NCBI RefSeq assembly: GCF_020833685.1 | Contig: NZ_JACKZY010000003.1 | Coordinates: 510,997 to 574,996, forward strand | Direction of reading: 5' to 3' | Source of the DNA: Nitratireductor sp. B36 | Lineage (GTDB): Bacteria; Pseudomonadota; Alphaproteobacteria; Rhizobiales; Rhizobiaceae | Length of the DNA stretch: 64,000 nt | Shown: in pieces, positions 33,671-43,027 of the stretch | How positions within the stretch are numbered: the stretch's first letter is position 1 | Layout: each line of letters opens with the position of its first letter | Translations under genes and position numbers: made by a program | Notes under the pieces: generated by a model | Seen by the model: the letters and a program-made list of their open reading frames with translations, nothing else | Told to the model about the DNA's origin: nothing | Database searches by the model: none

Positions 33671-35269
33671 CTACGCTGCCACGTCGAAGGAGAGCGGCTT
33701 GGCTGACAGGATCACGTCGGTGGCGCGAAGCTCGCGCAGGACTTCCGGCGGGAAGGGCGCATCGAGATAAAGCAGCGCGATGGCATCGCCGCCCTGCCGG
33801 TTTCGGCCGAGCTGGAAGTTGGCGATGTTGACCTGGTGCTTGGCGCAGATCGAGCCCAGAAGGCCGATAATGCCCGGCACGTCGTAATTGGTCGTGTAGA
33901 GCATGTGCTGGCCGACCTCGGCATCGAGATTGATGCCCTTGATCTGGATGAAGCGCGGCTTGCCATCCGAGAACACGGTGCCGGCAATGGTGCGCGTCTT
34001 CTCTGAGGTTTTCACCGTCAGCTTGATGTAGCCGTCGAACACGCCTGACTTGTCGCGCTTGACCTCCGACAGGATGATGCCGCGCTCCTTGGCCATGATC
34101 GGGGCCGAGACCATGTTGACGTCGGCCACCTGGGGGCGGATCAGGCCGGCGAGTGCCGCGCTGATGAGCGCCTTGCGGTTCATCTCGGTGGTGGAACCGT
34201 CGAACAGGATCTCCACTTCCTCTATGGCCTCGTCGGTCACCTGGCCGACGAATGCGCCCAGCACTTCCGCGAGCTTGATAAAGGGTTTGAGGCGCGGGGC
34301 TTCTTCGGCGCTGATCGAAGGCATATTGATCGCATTGGTGACCGCACCCTTGGTCAGGTAATCCGACATCTGCTCCGCCACCTGGATGGCGACGTTCTCC
34401 TGGGCCTCGCTGGTGGAGGCGCCAAGATGCGGCGTGCAAACCACGTTGGGCATGTTGAAGAGCGGATTTTCGGTTGCCGGCTCCGTCTCGAAAACGTCGA
34501 TGCCGGCACCGGCCACCTTGCCGGACTTCAGACCTTCGACGAGATCGGCCTCGACCACGAGCCCGCCGCGCGCGCAGTTGATGATGCGCACGCCCTTCTT
34601 CATCTTGGCGATCGCATCCTTGTCGATCACACCACGGGTCTTGTCCGTCAGCGGCGTGTGCAGGGTGATGAAATCGGCGCGCTTGAAAAGTTCATCGAGC
34701 TCGACCTTCTCGACACCCAGCTCCGAGGCGCGTTCCGCCGAGAGGAACGGGTCGAAGGCCACCACATGCATCTTCAGGCCGATGGCCCGCATGGCGACCA
34801 CGGAGCCGATATTGCCGCACCCGATGACACCCAGTGTCTTGCCGGTGATCTCGACACCCATGAAGCGGTTCTTCTCCCACTTGCCGGCATGGGTGGAAGC
34901 GTTGGCCTCCGGGATCTGGCGTGCGACCGCAAAGAGCATGGCAATCGCGTGCTCGGCCGTGGTGATGGAATTGCCGAAAGGCGTGTTCATCACGATGATG
35001 CCGCGGCGCGATGCTGCCGGAATGTCGACATTGTCGACGCCGATGCCGGCGCGACCCACCACTTTCAGATTGGTGGCGTTGTTGATGAGCTTTTCGGTGA
35101 CCTTGGTCGCAGAGCGGATGGCAAGGCCGTCATACTGGTCGATGACGGAAAGAAGCTTTTCCTTGTCCTTGCCCAGATCGGGCAGGTAATCCACCTCGAC
35201 GCCGCGATCCTTGAAGATCTGAACGGCAGTGGGCGACAGTTTGTCGGATACGAGTACGCGGGGCGCCAT
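33671..35269 (-). CDS. serA: D-3-phosphoglycerate dehydrogenase
   Basis: A 532-residue long-form SerA, the first enzyme of serine synthesis. It has the catalytic and NAD-binding domains (GVIGCGNIGS near 147-156, RAGIGVDN, INCARGGLV). An intervening ASB-type domain and a C-terminal ACT domain with NYDVPGIIG follow. The start at 35269 has AGGAGG. It lies 71 bp after serC and is translated from the same transcript, whose leader lies at 36517-36580. Confidence 0.96.
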   Translation of the reverse strand: MAPRVLVSDKLSPTAVQIFKDRGVEVDYLPDLGKDKEKLLSVIDQYDGLAIRSATKVTEKLINNATNLKVVGRAGIGVDNVDIPAASRRGIIVMNTPFGNSITTAEHAIAMLFAVARQIPEANASTHAGKWEKNRFMGVEITGKTLGVIGCGNIGSVVAMRAIGLKMHVVAFDPFLSAERASELGVEKVELDELFKRADFITLHTPLTDKTRGVIDKDAIAKMKKGVRIINCARGGLVVEADLVEGLKSGKVAGAGIDVFETEPATENPLFNMPNVVCTPHLGASTSEAQENVAIQVAEQMSDYLTKGAVTNAINMPSISAEEAPRLKPFIKLAEVLGAFVGQVTDEAIEEVEILFDGSTTEMNRKALISAALAGLIRPQVADVNMVSAPIMAKERGIILSEVKRDKSGVFDGYIKLTVKTSEKTRTIAGTVFSDGKPRFIQIKGINLDAEVGQHMLYTTNYDVPGIIGLLGSICAKHQVNIANFQLGRNRQGGDAIALLYLDAPFPPEVLRELRATDVILSAKPLSFDVAA

Positions 35270-35340
35270 GGCGGCCTCCTGTTTCAATGAAATGAAATGA
35301 ATTGGGGAGGCGGCTCCGATTGCGGAGCCGCAGTTCAACG

Positions 35341-36516
35341 TCAGGCCGCAGCCTTGAGGCTTGCCTTCTGGGACTGGAACGCCCAGTCGAGCCAGGGCAT
35401 CAAAGCTTCCAGATCGGAAGCTTCAACCGTGGCGCCGGCCCAGATCCGCAGGCCAGACGGCGCGTCGCGGTAATGGCCGATGTCGAAGGCAACCTTCTCT
35501 TTGGCCAGCGCGGAGACCATTCCCTTTGCAAAAGCCGCCTGTTCGCTCGCATCGAGTGCGGTGATCTCGGGGTCGACGATTGTCAGGCACACGGATGTGT
35601 TGGAGCGCGTGGCCGGCACTTTCGCCAGATGGTCGAGCCAGGGCGTCTTGCGGACGAACTCATCGATCACGGCGAAATTCGCATTGGCGCGGGCGACGAG
35701 ACCGTCGAGGCCGCCAATGGATTTCGCCCAGTTCAGCGCGTCCAGATAGTCTTCCACGCAGAGCATGGAGGGTGTGTTGATCGTCTCGCCCCGGAAGATG
35801 CCCTCGATCAACTTGCCGCCCTTGGTCAGGCGGAAGATCTTTGGCAGCGGCCATGCGGGCGTGTAGCTTTCCAGCCTTTCCACCGCGCGCGGCGAGAGGA
35901 TGATGACGCCGTGTGCGCCTTCGCCACCCAGCACTTTCTGCCAGGAGAAGGTGACCACGTCGAGCTTGTCGAAGGGCAGACGCTGCGCGAAAGCCGCCGA
36001 TGTGGCATCGCAGATGGTCAGGCCAGCGCGGTTCGCGGGGATGAAATTGCCGTCGGGCACGCGCACGCCGGAGGTGGTGCCGTTCCAGGTGAACACCACA
36101 TCACGGTCGAAATCGATGGAGCCGAGATCCGGCAGATCGCCATAATCGGCTTCGATGCGGCGCACATCATCGAGTTTCAGCTGCTTGACCACATCGGTGA
36201 CCCACCCGGCACCGAAAGATTCCCAGGCAACCATGTCGACGCTGCGCTCGCCCAGAAGCGACCAGAGCGCCATTTCCACCGCGCCGGTGTCGGATGCAGG
36301 AACGATGCCGATGCGGTAATCGGCGGGAACCTGCAGAATTTCACGGGTAAGATCGATGGCCTCTGCCAGTTTCGCCTTGCCGATGGAAGAACGATGCGAC
36401 CGGCCAAGTGGAGCGTCGGCAAGCGCGTCGAGCGACCAGCCGGGACGTTTTGTGCAGGGACCTGAGGAAAAATGCGTATTGGCCGGACGGAGGTCCGGCG
36501 TGGGGAGTGTGCTCAT
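35341..36516 (-). CDS. serC: Phosphoserine aminotransferase
   Basis: A 391-residue class V aminotransferase that converts 3-phosphohydroxypyruvate and glutamate to phosphoserine. The PLP lysine sits in [15 protein letters not shown] and [12 protein letters not shown] marks the N terminus of the alphaproteobacterial subtype. The ATG at 36516 follows a GGATAGGAT site and a structured leader. It is the first gene of the serC-serA operon. Confidence 0.95.
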   Translation of the reverse strand: MSTLPTPDLRPANTHFSSGPCTKRPGWSLDALADAPLGRSHRSSIGKAKLAEAIDLTREILQVPADYRIGIVPASDTGAVEMALWSLLGERSVDMVAWESFGAGWVTDVVKQLKLDDVRRIEADYGDLPDLGSIDFDRDVVFTWNGTTSGVRVPDGNFIPANRAGLTICDATSAAFAQRLPFDKLDVVTFSWQKVLGGEGAHGVIILSPRAVERLESYTPAWPLPKIFRLTKGGKLIEGIFRGETINTPSMLCVEDYLDALNWAKSIGGLDGLVARANANFAVIDEFVRKTPWLDHLAKVPATRSNTSVCLTIVDPEITALDASEQAAFAKGMVSALAKEKVAFDIGHYRDAPSGLRIWAGATVEASDLEALMPWLDWAFQSQKASLKAAA

Positions 36517-36575
36517 GATATATCCTATCCTTCCAGATAGCACGCCTCTCGGTGGGGAGAGGTGGCCCACGGACG
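36517..36575 (-). ncRNA. Probable serC leader RNA motif
   Basis: On the minus strand the transcript leader contains CCGTGGGCCACC, then a six-pair stem CCTCTC/GAGAGG (36562-36557 with 36550-36545) and a second stem CTATC/GATAG just before the ribosome-binding site. A conserved serC RNA motif is described upstream of serC-serA operons in alphaproteobacteria, close to the transcription start. The position, the operon and the two-stem layout agree. The identification is by recall, not by a covariance-model search. Confidence 0.65.
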
Positions 36576-36604
36576 GAGTTACGCTGATCCGCTTTTTCCG
36601 TCAA
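36576..36604 (-). promoter_or_regulatory. Promoter of serC-serA
   Basis: On the minus strand TTGACG (36604-36599) and TAACTC (36581-36576) are separated by 17 bp. The implied start lies within about ten bases of the leader structure, so the RNA motif would occupy the very 5' end of the transcript. Confidence 0.55.
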
Positions 36605-36754
36605 GTGCGATATGAGCGCCATTCGCTGCGGAAATCGGTTTGGGAGAGTTCGAGATGGTTCCCAGCGGGGCTCTGAGGCTCTATAGAGGCCTTTCGATTT
36701 CTTAGATCATCCAGGCGGGGGACCCGCCGGACGTTGCGCCGGAAGGACATTTTC

Positions 36755-38053
36755 ATGGCAAATGTGGTGGTTGTCGGCTCACAGTGGGGCGACGAGGGCA
36801 AAGGCAAGATCGTGGACTGGCTGTCGGAGCGTGCCGATGTGGTGGCGCGCTTTCAGGGCGGGCACAATGCCGGGCATACTCTCGTTATCGACGGCGTGAG
36901 CTACAAGCTGTCACTCCTGCCTTCGGGTGTGGTGCGCCCCGGAAAGCTTTCCGTCATCGGCAATGGTGTGGTCTTCGACCCGCATGCTTTTGTTGCGGAA
37001 ATGGGGCGCCTCGCCGAGCAGGGCGTGGAGGTGACGCCTGATCGGCTGAAGATTGCCGAGAACACGGCACTGATCCTTTCGCTTCACCGCGAGCTTGATG
37101 GTTTCCGCGAGGATGCCGCTTCCAATTCGGGCAACAAGATCGGCACGACGCGTCGCGGCATCGGGCCAGCCTATGAAGACAAGGTGGGCCGCCGCGCCAT
37201 CCGCGTAATGGACCTGGCCAACAAAGACACGCTGCCGATGAAGATCGACCGCCTGCTCACGCATCACAATGCGCTGCGTCGTGGTCTTGGGCATGAAGAA
37301 GTTACGCATCAGGCGATCATGGAAGAGCTGACGTCTGTCGCCGACAAGATTCTTCCCTATGTCGACCGCGTCTGGAAAATTCTTGAAGATGCGCGCCGGG
37401 CCGGTCAGCGCATATTGTTTGAGGGTGCGCAGGGCACCATGCTCGACATCGACCACGGCACATATCCGTTCGTGACATCTTCCAACACCATTGCAGGGCA
37501 GGCGGCGACCGGCTCCGGGCTTGGACCAGGCTCGATCGACTATGTGCTGGGCATCACCAAGGCCTACACCACCCGCGTGGGCGAAGGGCCGTTTCCGACC
37601 GAGCAGAAGAACGAGGTCGGTGAATTCCTCGGCACACGCGGTCATGAGTTCGGCACCGTGACCGGACGTCAGCGGCGCTGCGGCTGGTTTGACGCTGTTC
37701 TGGTGCGCCAGGCCGTGGTTACCAATGGCATGAATGGCATCGCGCTTACCAAGCTCGACGTTCTCGATGGTATGGATGAGATCAAGATCTGCACGGGTTA
37801 CAAACTGGATGGCGAGCTGATCGACTATCTTCCGGCCGGTCAGGGTGCGCAGGCGCGTCTTGAACCCGTTTATGAGACGCTGGAAGGCTGGAAAGGCACC
37901 ACCAGGGGCGCGCGTAAATGGACCGATCTGCCAGCGCAGGCCGTCAAATATGTGCGCCACGTGGAGGAATTGATCGGCGCGCCTGTGGCAATTCTTTCCA
38001 CCAGTCCCGAACGCGAAGACGCCATACTTGTGACAGATCCTTTTCAGGACTAG
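36755..38053 (+). CDS. purA: Adenylosuccinate synthetase
   Basis: A 432-residue GTP-dependent enzyme joining IMP and aspartate in AMP synthesis. The N-terminal [18 protein letters not shown] contains the P loop and catalytic Asp. [20 protein letters not shown] and the VGEGPFPTE loop are all present. The start at 36755 has GGAAGGA; the earlier in-frame ATG at 36734 has no site. The length is normal. Confidence 0.97.
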   Translation: MANVVVVGSQWGDEGKGKIVDWLSERADVVARFQGGHNAGHTLVIDGVSYKLSLLPSGVVRPGKLSVIGNGVVFDPHAFVAEMGRLAEQGVEVTPDRLKIAENTALILSLHRELDGFREDAASNSGNKIGTTRRGIGPAYEDKVGRRAIRVMDLANKDTLPMKIDRLLTHHNALRRGLGHEEVTHQAIMEELTSVADKILPYVDRVWKILEDARRAGQRILFEGAQGTMLDIDHGTYPFVTSSNTIAGQAATGSGLGPGSIDYVLGITKAYTTRVGEGPFPTEQKNEVGEFLGTRGHEFGTVTGRQRRCGWFDAVLVRQAVVTNGMNGIALTKLDVLDGMDEIKICTGYKLDGELIDYLPAGQGAQARLEPVYETLEGWKGTTRGARKWTDLPAQAVKYVRHVEELIGAPVAILSTSPEREDAILVTDPFQD

Positions 38054-38127
38054 TTTCGCGTGCAAAATTGCGTTGCGTGCTATTCAGATGAGTGCGCGTT
38101 CTGGAAGTAACACAGGTTTGATACGGC

Positions 38128-39612
38128 ATGGCGGATTTTTCTGCAGTTCTGAAGAAGACGATCGACGCATTGTCGGAAAACACTCCGGCGGCGCGCGAGC
38201 GGATCTATCAGAAAGCCCGGGCGACGATCGAGAACAAGCTCAAGGCAATGGACCCGGCTCCGTCTGCCGCCGTTGCCGACCGCCAACGCAAGCTGCTCGA
38301 GGACGCAATCGCCCGGGTCGAAGCCGAGTACGCGCCTCCGCCACAGCCTGAAGAACCCGCGCAGGACGAGCTCGACCAGATCTTTGCCGAGCTGGATGTT
38401 GATCCGGCAAAGCCGCGCGATCCTGTCCCTTCAGCCTTTCAGTCTCAGCCAGCGCCTCCTGAACCTGCTTCTTTCGACGTCGGGACACCACAGAAGACCG
38501 GGTCTGAGACAGCGGATGGAGAAGCGGACCAGGCCACGCGGGGTGATGCGCCATCGTTTTCGGCAGCGGAACCTGCTCTCGAAACCCCACCACCGCCACC
38601 GCGCAGGAAATCAGGCAAAGGTGGCGCAACCGGGTTGATTGCGGGCGTGGTCCTGCTTCTTGCTGTACTCGCGGCCGGGGCCTGGTTCTTCAAAGACGAT
38701 CTCACACGTCTCGCCGATTTTGAGAATGCTGAGCAAACGGTCGCCGAGAGCGGTGAACCTGCGGCGAATTCCGGCGATGAGACACCCGCCAATAATGAGA
38801 GCGCCGCGCCTGCTCCTTCGGAGACAAGCGACACGAGCGCGAGCCAGCAGCCGGCTCAGCCCGAACCGGTGCGGAAATTCACCCAACGTCTGCTCGCAGA
38901 CGGGCGCGAGGTCGACGAGGGCCCGGCTGGCGGTGAGCCTGGTCTGGGTGAGGGAACCTCGGTCGCACAGGCAACCGTGCCGAGCGATGGAGAAGCAACC
39001 CAGCCCTCATCGTCTCAGAACGGTCAGTCAGAGAGCCCCGGAGCCAGCGAGGCGCTGCCTGTCGGGCAAAAAGCCATTTACTATGAAGAGCGGACAAGCG
39101 TTTCGCAGGGGTCGGCCGATCTCGGCGCGGTTGTCTGGTCGGTCGTTCAGGAATCGCCGGGCAACGACCTCCCACCGGAACCGGCCATCCGCGCCGATGC
39201 GACCATTCCGGAGAAGAATCTCCAGCTGAAGATGACGATTCGGCGCAATGCCGATGAGTCCCTGCCCGCCAGCCATATTCTCGAGATCATCTTCCTGACG
39301 CCGGATGATTTTGATGGTGGTGGGATAGACAATGTTCTGCGGGTTTCCCTGAAACGGTCCGAGCAGGATACGGGCAACCCGCTGCTTGGCATCCCGGCCA
39401 AAATTGCCGACGGCTTCTTCCTGGTGGCGCTGAGTGACAGCACTGCGGATACAGAAACGAATATGCTTCTGCTGCGCCGCCAGAGCTGGATCGACATACC
39501 GGTGGTTTACAAATCGGGGCGGCGTGCGCTCATCACGATTGAGAAAGGCATCCCGGGAGACAAGGTGTTCAACGATGTTCTCAACGCCTGGCAGGCTGCG
39601 ACGAGCGGCTGA
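38128..39612 (+). CDS. Single-pass membrane protein of unknown function, low-complexity linker
   Basis: A 494-residue protein I do not recognise by function. Residues about 1-70 are charged and helical, then a Pro/Glu/Ala-rich linker leads to one membrane helix (about 171-190, GATGLIAGVVLLLAVLAAGAWFF). A second Ser/Glu/Gln-rich linker follows, and a folded C-terminal domain of about 175 residues begins near KAIYYEERTS. The topology suggests a cytoplasmic N terminus and periplasmic C-terminal domain. Similar proteins sit beside purA in other rhizobia (recalled, not checked). A bidirectional terminator follows at 39655. Confidence 0.75.
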   Translation: MADFSAVLKKTIDALSENTPAARERIYQKARATIENKLKAMDPAPSAAVADRQRKLLEDAIARVEAEYAPPPQPEEPAQDELDQIFAELDVDPAKPRDPVPSAFQSQPAPPEPASFDVGTPQKTGSETADGEADQATRGDAPSFSAAEPALETPPPPPRRKSGKGGATGLIAGVVLLLAVLAAGAWFFKDDLTRLADFENAEQTVAESGEPAANSGDETPANNESAAPAPSETSDTSASQQPAQPEPVRKFTQRLLADGREVDEGPAGGEPGLGEGTSVAQATVPSDGEATQPSSSQNGQSESPGASEALPVGQKAIYYEERTSVSQGSADLGAVVWSVVQESPGNDLPPEPAIRADATIPEKNLQLKMTIRRNADESLPASHILEIIFLTPDDFDGGGIDNVLRVSLKRSEQDTGNPLLGIPAKIADGFFLVALSDSTADTETNMLLLRRQSWIDIPVVYKSGRRALITIEKGIPGDKVFNDVLNAWQAATSG

Positions 39613-39654
39613 CAGGCATCCATCTTACAGGCACCCATCTTCATGCATGAACGC

Positions 39655-39686
39655 AAAAAAGCCGGCGGTATTCCGCCGGCTTTTTT
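39655..39686. terminator. Bidirectional terminator between the membrane-protein gene and rpoH
   Basis: GCCGGCGG (39661-39668) pairs with CCGCCGGC (39673-39680) across TATT. It is flanked by six A on the left and six T on the right, so it can stop transcription of both convergent genes. Confidence 0.9.
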
Positions 39687-39731
39687 GATTGTAGACCGCT
39701 CCCGATCCCGGGGGGCGTATCAGGGGGCGTA

Positions 39732-40655
39732 TCAGGCGCCTGCCTGCCGGTGTGCCTCAGCAGCCGTGGCCTTGGCGGCCATCGCCTGCTGACGGGCGGA
39801 GTTCTGCACGGCTTCCTGCACCTTCTCGAATGCGCGAACCTCGATCTGGCGCACCCGCTCGCGGCTGATGTCGAACTCGCCTGAAAGCTCTTCCAGGGTC
39901 ATCGGGTCCTCGGAAAGGCGGCGTGCCTGAAAGATGCGCTTTTCACGGTCGTTGAGTACGGACATCGCGTCGCCGAGCATGCGGCGGCGGGTTTCCAGTT
40001 CGTCCTGCTCGACCAGTATGTCTTCCTGGCTTTCGCCATCGTCGACCAGCCAGTCCTGCCATTCGCCCGATTCACCTTCCGTCGCCCGAATGGGCGCGTT
40101 GAGCGAAGCGTCGCCGGAAAGACGGCGGTTCATGGAAACCACCTCTTCCTCGCTCACATTCAGGCGGGTGGCAATCTCCGTAACCTGCTCCGGGTTCAGG
40201 TCGCCGTCGTCGAGCGCCTGAATCTTGCTCTTAACCTTGCGAAGGTTGAAGAACAGGCGTTTCTGGTTCGCCGTGGTGCCCATTTTCACCAGGCTCCACG
40301 AGCGCAGGATATATTCCTGGATCGAGGCCTTGATCCACCACATGGCGTAGGTGGCGAGGCGGAAGCCGCGTTCCGGTTCGAATTTCTTCACGGCCTGCAT
40401 CAGGCCGACATTGCCTTCTGAAATAACCTCGCCGATCGGCAGGCCATAGCCGCGGTATCCCATCGCGATCTTAGCCACGAGGCGCAGATGGCTCGTAACG
40501 AGCTTGTGAGCCGCGGCCGTGTCGTCATGCTCTGAATAACGCTTGGCGAGCATGTATTCTTCCTCAGGCTGAAGCATGGGGAAGCGGCGAATCTCCTCCA
40601 GGTAGCGGGTCAGTCCGCCTTCACCTGAAGCGATGCTGGGTAATGTCTGGGCCAT
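39732..40655 (-). CDS. rpoH: RNA polymerase heat-shock sigma factor RpoH
   Basis: A 307-residue sigma-32 factor. Region 2 (YAMWWIKASIQEYILRSWSL) and the RpoH box (QKRLFFNLRK), the segment specific for heat-shock sigma factors, are present. Region 4 with the helix-turn-helix FDISRERVRQIEVRAFEK closes the protein. It directs transcription of chaperone and protease genes. Rhizobiales often have two rpoH copies; which one this is cannot be told. The 198-bp region upstream (40656-40853) is AT-rich and presumably holds its promoter. Confidence 0.95.
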   Translation of the reverse strand: MAQTLPSIASGEGGLTRYLEEIRRFPMLQPEEEYMLAKRYSEHDDTAAAHKLVTSHLRLVAKIAMGYRGYGLPIGEVISEGNVGLMQAVKKFEPERGFRLATYAMWWIKASIQEYILRSWSLVKMGTTANQKRLFFNLRKVKSKIQALDDGDLNPEQVTEIATRLNVSEEEVVSMNRRLSGDASLNAPIRATEGESGEWQDWLVDDGESQEDILVEQDELETRRRMLGDAMSVLNDREKRIFQARRLSEDPMTLEELSGEFDISRERVRQIEVRAFEKVQEAVQNSARQQAMAAKATAAEAHRQAGA

Positions 40656-40853
40656 TTAAGCACCCTCCTTTGCCGGATATGCCCTCATGCGGGGACGCCT
40701 TGAAAACCTGGCGTTTGCTGGAATGAGAGACAGTGCGACCATCTTTGATGCATCGCACCATATCCTATGTAGGAACGAATTCCGACGGTTAAAGTTTCAT
40801 TCTGCTGTCAACATTATGTCACCAGACGGTGAACAATATTATTGTACCGATAA

Positions 40854-41861
40854 TTACAAAATATCCAGCGCCTTTGTCAATGCCGTCATATCAAGAGGCG
40901 GTTCGGCCTCGAAACGCATGACATCACCGGTCTCCGGATGACGGAAAGCCAACAGGCGCGCATGAAGAGCCTGACGCGAAAAAGCGGCGACTGTGGGGCG
41001 TATCTCTTCCGGCAATCGATTGACCTTTGTTCGGAATGCGCGGCCATAGTCAGCGTCACCGATAAGCGGGTGGCCGATATGAGCCATGTGGACACGGATC
41101 TGATGCGTACGACCCGTTTCCAGCCTGCATTCAACTTTTGCGGCAAATGCCTTGCCGTTGCCATCGGTTCCGTAGCGTTTCTGCACCTGGTAGCGGGTCA
41201 CCGCGTGGCGGGCATCGCTGCGCCCCGCCGGCACGACGGCGCGCAAGGTTCTGCTTTGCGCATGACGACCGAGCGGCGCGTCGATGGTCCCGGCCATCCG
41301 TTCCGGGGCACCCCAGACGAGGGCGACATAGGCGCGCTCCAGGTCGCCGCTGCGACCATGGTCAGCAAAGCTCTCCGAAAGAAGACGATGGGCATTGTCC
41401 GTCTTGGCGACGACCATCACGCCGCTGGTATCCCGGTCGAGCCGGTGGACGATACCCGGCCGGCGTACACCGCCAATGCCTGAGAGAGAAGCACCGCAAT
41501 GATGCAGAAGCGCATTCACCAGTGTGCCCGACCAGTTTCCCGGAGCAGGATGAACGACAAGCCCTGCCGGCTTGTTGATGACAATCAGGGCATCGTCTTC
41601 ATAAAGCACATCAAGTGGGATCGCTTCGGCTTCAGGTTCGGCCGGCTCCGCTTCGGGGACGGCGAGTGTATAAACCTCACCTTCCGCGATCTTGTGCTTG
41701 GTTTCGGTGAGAGGTTTTTCACCCAGCATTACCGATCCGGCGCGAATGAGCGCCTGTAGCCGGCTGCGTGAAACCGACGCGCCCAGGCGGCCTGAAAGCC
41801 AGCGATCCAGCCTTTCTCCCGCGTCTTCTGCCTCGACGGTAAATGCTTTGCACGTGTTCAT
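40854..41861 (-). CDS. 23S rRNA pseudouridine synthase, RluD/RluA family
   Basis: An N-terminal S4 RNA-binding domain (about 10-70, AGERLDRWLSGRLGASVSRSRLQ) is followed by the pseudouridine synthase domain. The catalytic Asp lies in HRLDRDTSGVMVVAKT, and ETGRTHQIRVHMAHIGHPLIGD is also seen. It isomerises uridines in rRNA, most likely the RluD sites of helix 69. The start is uncertain between the ATG at 41861 and the ATG at 41903, and neither has a strong site. It is divergent from the small membrane-protein gene at 41930. Confidence 0.9.
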   Translation of the reverse strand: MNTCKAFTVEAEDAGERLDRWLSGRLGASVSRSRLQALIRAGSVMLGEKPLTETKHKIAEGEVYTLAVPEAEPAEPEAEAIPLDVLYEDDALIVINKPAGLVVHPAPGNWSGTLVNALLHHCGASLSGIGGVRRPGIVHRLDRDTSGVMVVAKTDNAHRLLSESFADHGRSGDLERAYVALVWGAPERMAGTIDAPLGRHAQSRTLRAVVPAGRSDARHAVTRYQVQKRYGTDGNGKAFAAKVECRLETGRTHQIRVHMAHIGHPLIGDADYGRAFRTKVNRLPEEIRPTVAAFSRQALHARLLAFRHPETGDVMRFEAEPPLDMTALTKALDIL

Positions 41862-41929
41862 GGCTTCCCATTCACGGTGGTCTTCGGTATCAGGATCGCC
41901 CATTGGAACTGCTTTCGAAACGGTGAGAC

Positions 41930-42304
41930 ATGGCCACGCCACAAGAACAGGAAGACCTGGAGCAGGAAGAGCTCGACCCGGCGGCCGAGCGTGTGCGCCG
42001 CAAAATGGTCCGCTTTATGGCTATCAACCTGGGCATTCTGTTCGCTGCGGTTATGGCTGTCGTGCTCGCTTTTGTCTACAAGACCCTTAGCAGCGCACCT
42101 GAAGAACCTGCGGCGACGATTGCGTTGCCCGGCGATGCAGTCGAGGGCCGGATTGATCTGCCGCAGGGAGCCCGCATCCTCTCTCAGTCGCTCGATGGTG
42201 TGCGGGTGTCGCTCCATCTCCGGTTGGCGGATGGTGCGGAGGAACTGCGTCTTTTCGATCTCACCAGCGGTCAGATGATCGCCCGGTTCGTTCTGGAGCC
42301 GTGA
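41930..42304 (+). CDS. Small membrane-anchored protein of unknown function
   Basis: A 124-residue protein with an acidic N terminus, one membrane helix (about 30-50, FMAINLGILFAAVMAVVLAFVY) and a soluble C-terminal part probably in the periplasm. I do not recognise the family. It overlaps the VOC-protein gene by GTGA and therefore forms a short operon with it. Confidence 0.75.
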   Translation: MATPQEQEDLEQEELDPAAERVRRKMVRFMAINLGILFAAVMAVVLAFVYKTLSSAPEEPAATIALPGDAVEGRIDLPQGARILSQSLDGVRVSLHLRLADGAEELRLFDLTSGQMIARFVLEP

Positions 42305-42711
42305 CTTTGCCAGGCCGGCGGATCGCGCTGACGACACTTGTCGTGCGTGACTATGACGAGGCGATTGGCTGGTATCGCGACAAACTGGGCTTCCACCTTT
42401 TGGAGGACACTCCGCTTTCACCCGGAAAGCGCTGGGTGGTCATGGCGCCGGAAAATCGTGCGCCCGGTGCCTTGCTTCTGGCGCGCGCTGCGAGCGAGGA
42501 GCAGTCTGCTGCTGTCGGCAATCAGGCGGGTGGACGCGTATTTCTGTTTCTTCATACCGATAATTTCCAACGCGATTATATTGCCATGCGCGAAGCGGGC
42601 GTCATGTTTCATGAAGATCCTCGTGAGGAGCCCTATGGCACAGTGGCGGTCTTTTCGGATCTCTACGGCAATCTCTGGGATCTTTTGCAGCCGAAATCAC
42701 AGGTAACGTAA
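42301..42711 (+). CDS. VOC (glyoxalase/dioxygenase-fold) protein
   Basis: A 136-residue vicinal-oxygen-chelate protein with two beta-alpha-beta-beta-beta units (TTLVVRDYDEAIGWYRDKLGF and RVFLFLHTDNFQRDYIAMREAG) and a C-terminal FSDLYGNLWDLLQP. The usual metal-binding His after the first strand is Thr or Leu here, so the activity, if any, is unclear. The GTG start at 42301 overlaps the preceding stop. tRNA-Glu follows on the same strand. Confidence 0.8.
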   Translation: MTLPGRRIALTTLVVRDYDEAIGWYRDKLGFHLLEDTPLSPGKRWVVMAPENRAPGALLLARAASEEQSAAVGNQAGGRVFLFLHTDNFQRDYIAMREAGVMFHEDPREEPYGTVAVFSDLYGNLWDLLQPKSQVT

Positions 42712-42762
42712 AACCGCTGTTGCATTTGCCGGCGAAGGCGACTATATCGCCGCAATCGCTGC

Positions 42763-42838
42763 GCTCCCATCGTCTAGCGGTCTAGGACGCCGCCCTCTCA
42801 CGGCGGAAACAGGGGTTCGAGTCCCCTTGGGAGTGCCA
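42763..42838 (+). tRNA. tRNA-Glu (CTC)
   Basis: The cloverleaf is complete. The acceptor GCTCCCA pairs with TGGGAGT, the anticodon stem CCGCC/GGCGG encloses CTCTCAC with anticodon CTC at 42797-42799, and the T loop reads GGTTCGAGTCC. The CCA end is encoded at 42836-42838. No integrase or att-like duplication is seen nearby. Confidence 0.95.
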
Positions 42839-43027
42839 TTCCTTCTTCTCATGTTTATTTTCCGGGATTGCTGTCATCTGTCCAGCGACGGGCAAGTTCC
42901 GTCTGGCAGGGTGGGCTGCGAACACATCTTATGCTTTGCAAATCGTTAAGTCTTGGGCACCAAACTGAGGCTGATGCGTTGGGAACACGAGAAGGTTCGA
43001 TAGTGCCTTTCTGGGGAGCGTGCGGTT

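Noticed and set aside
40754-40800. GGAAC-N16-AGTT on the plus strand between rpoH and the pseudouridine synthase gene
   Set aside because: The -10 element is wrong and it points antisense into the pseudouridine synthase gene, so it is probably chance.
42763-43027. tRNA-Glu as a possible integration site for a genomic island
   Set aside because: There is no integrase and no repeat of the tRNA 3' end nearby, and the flanking genes look like ordinary chromosome.
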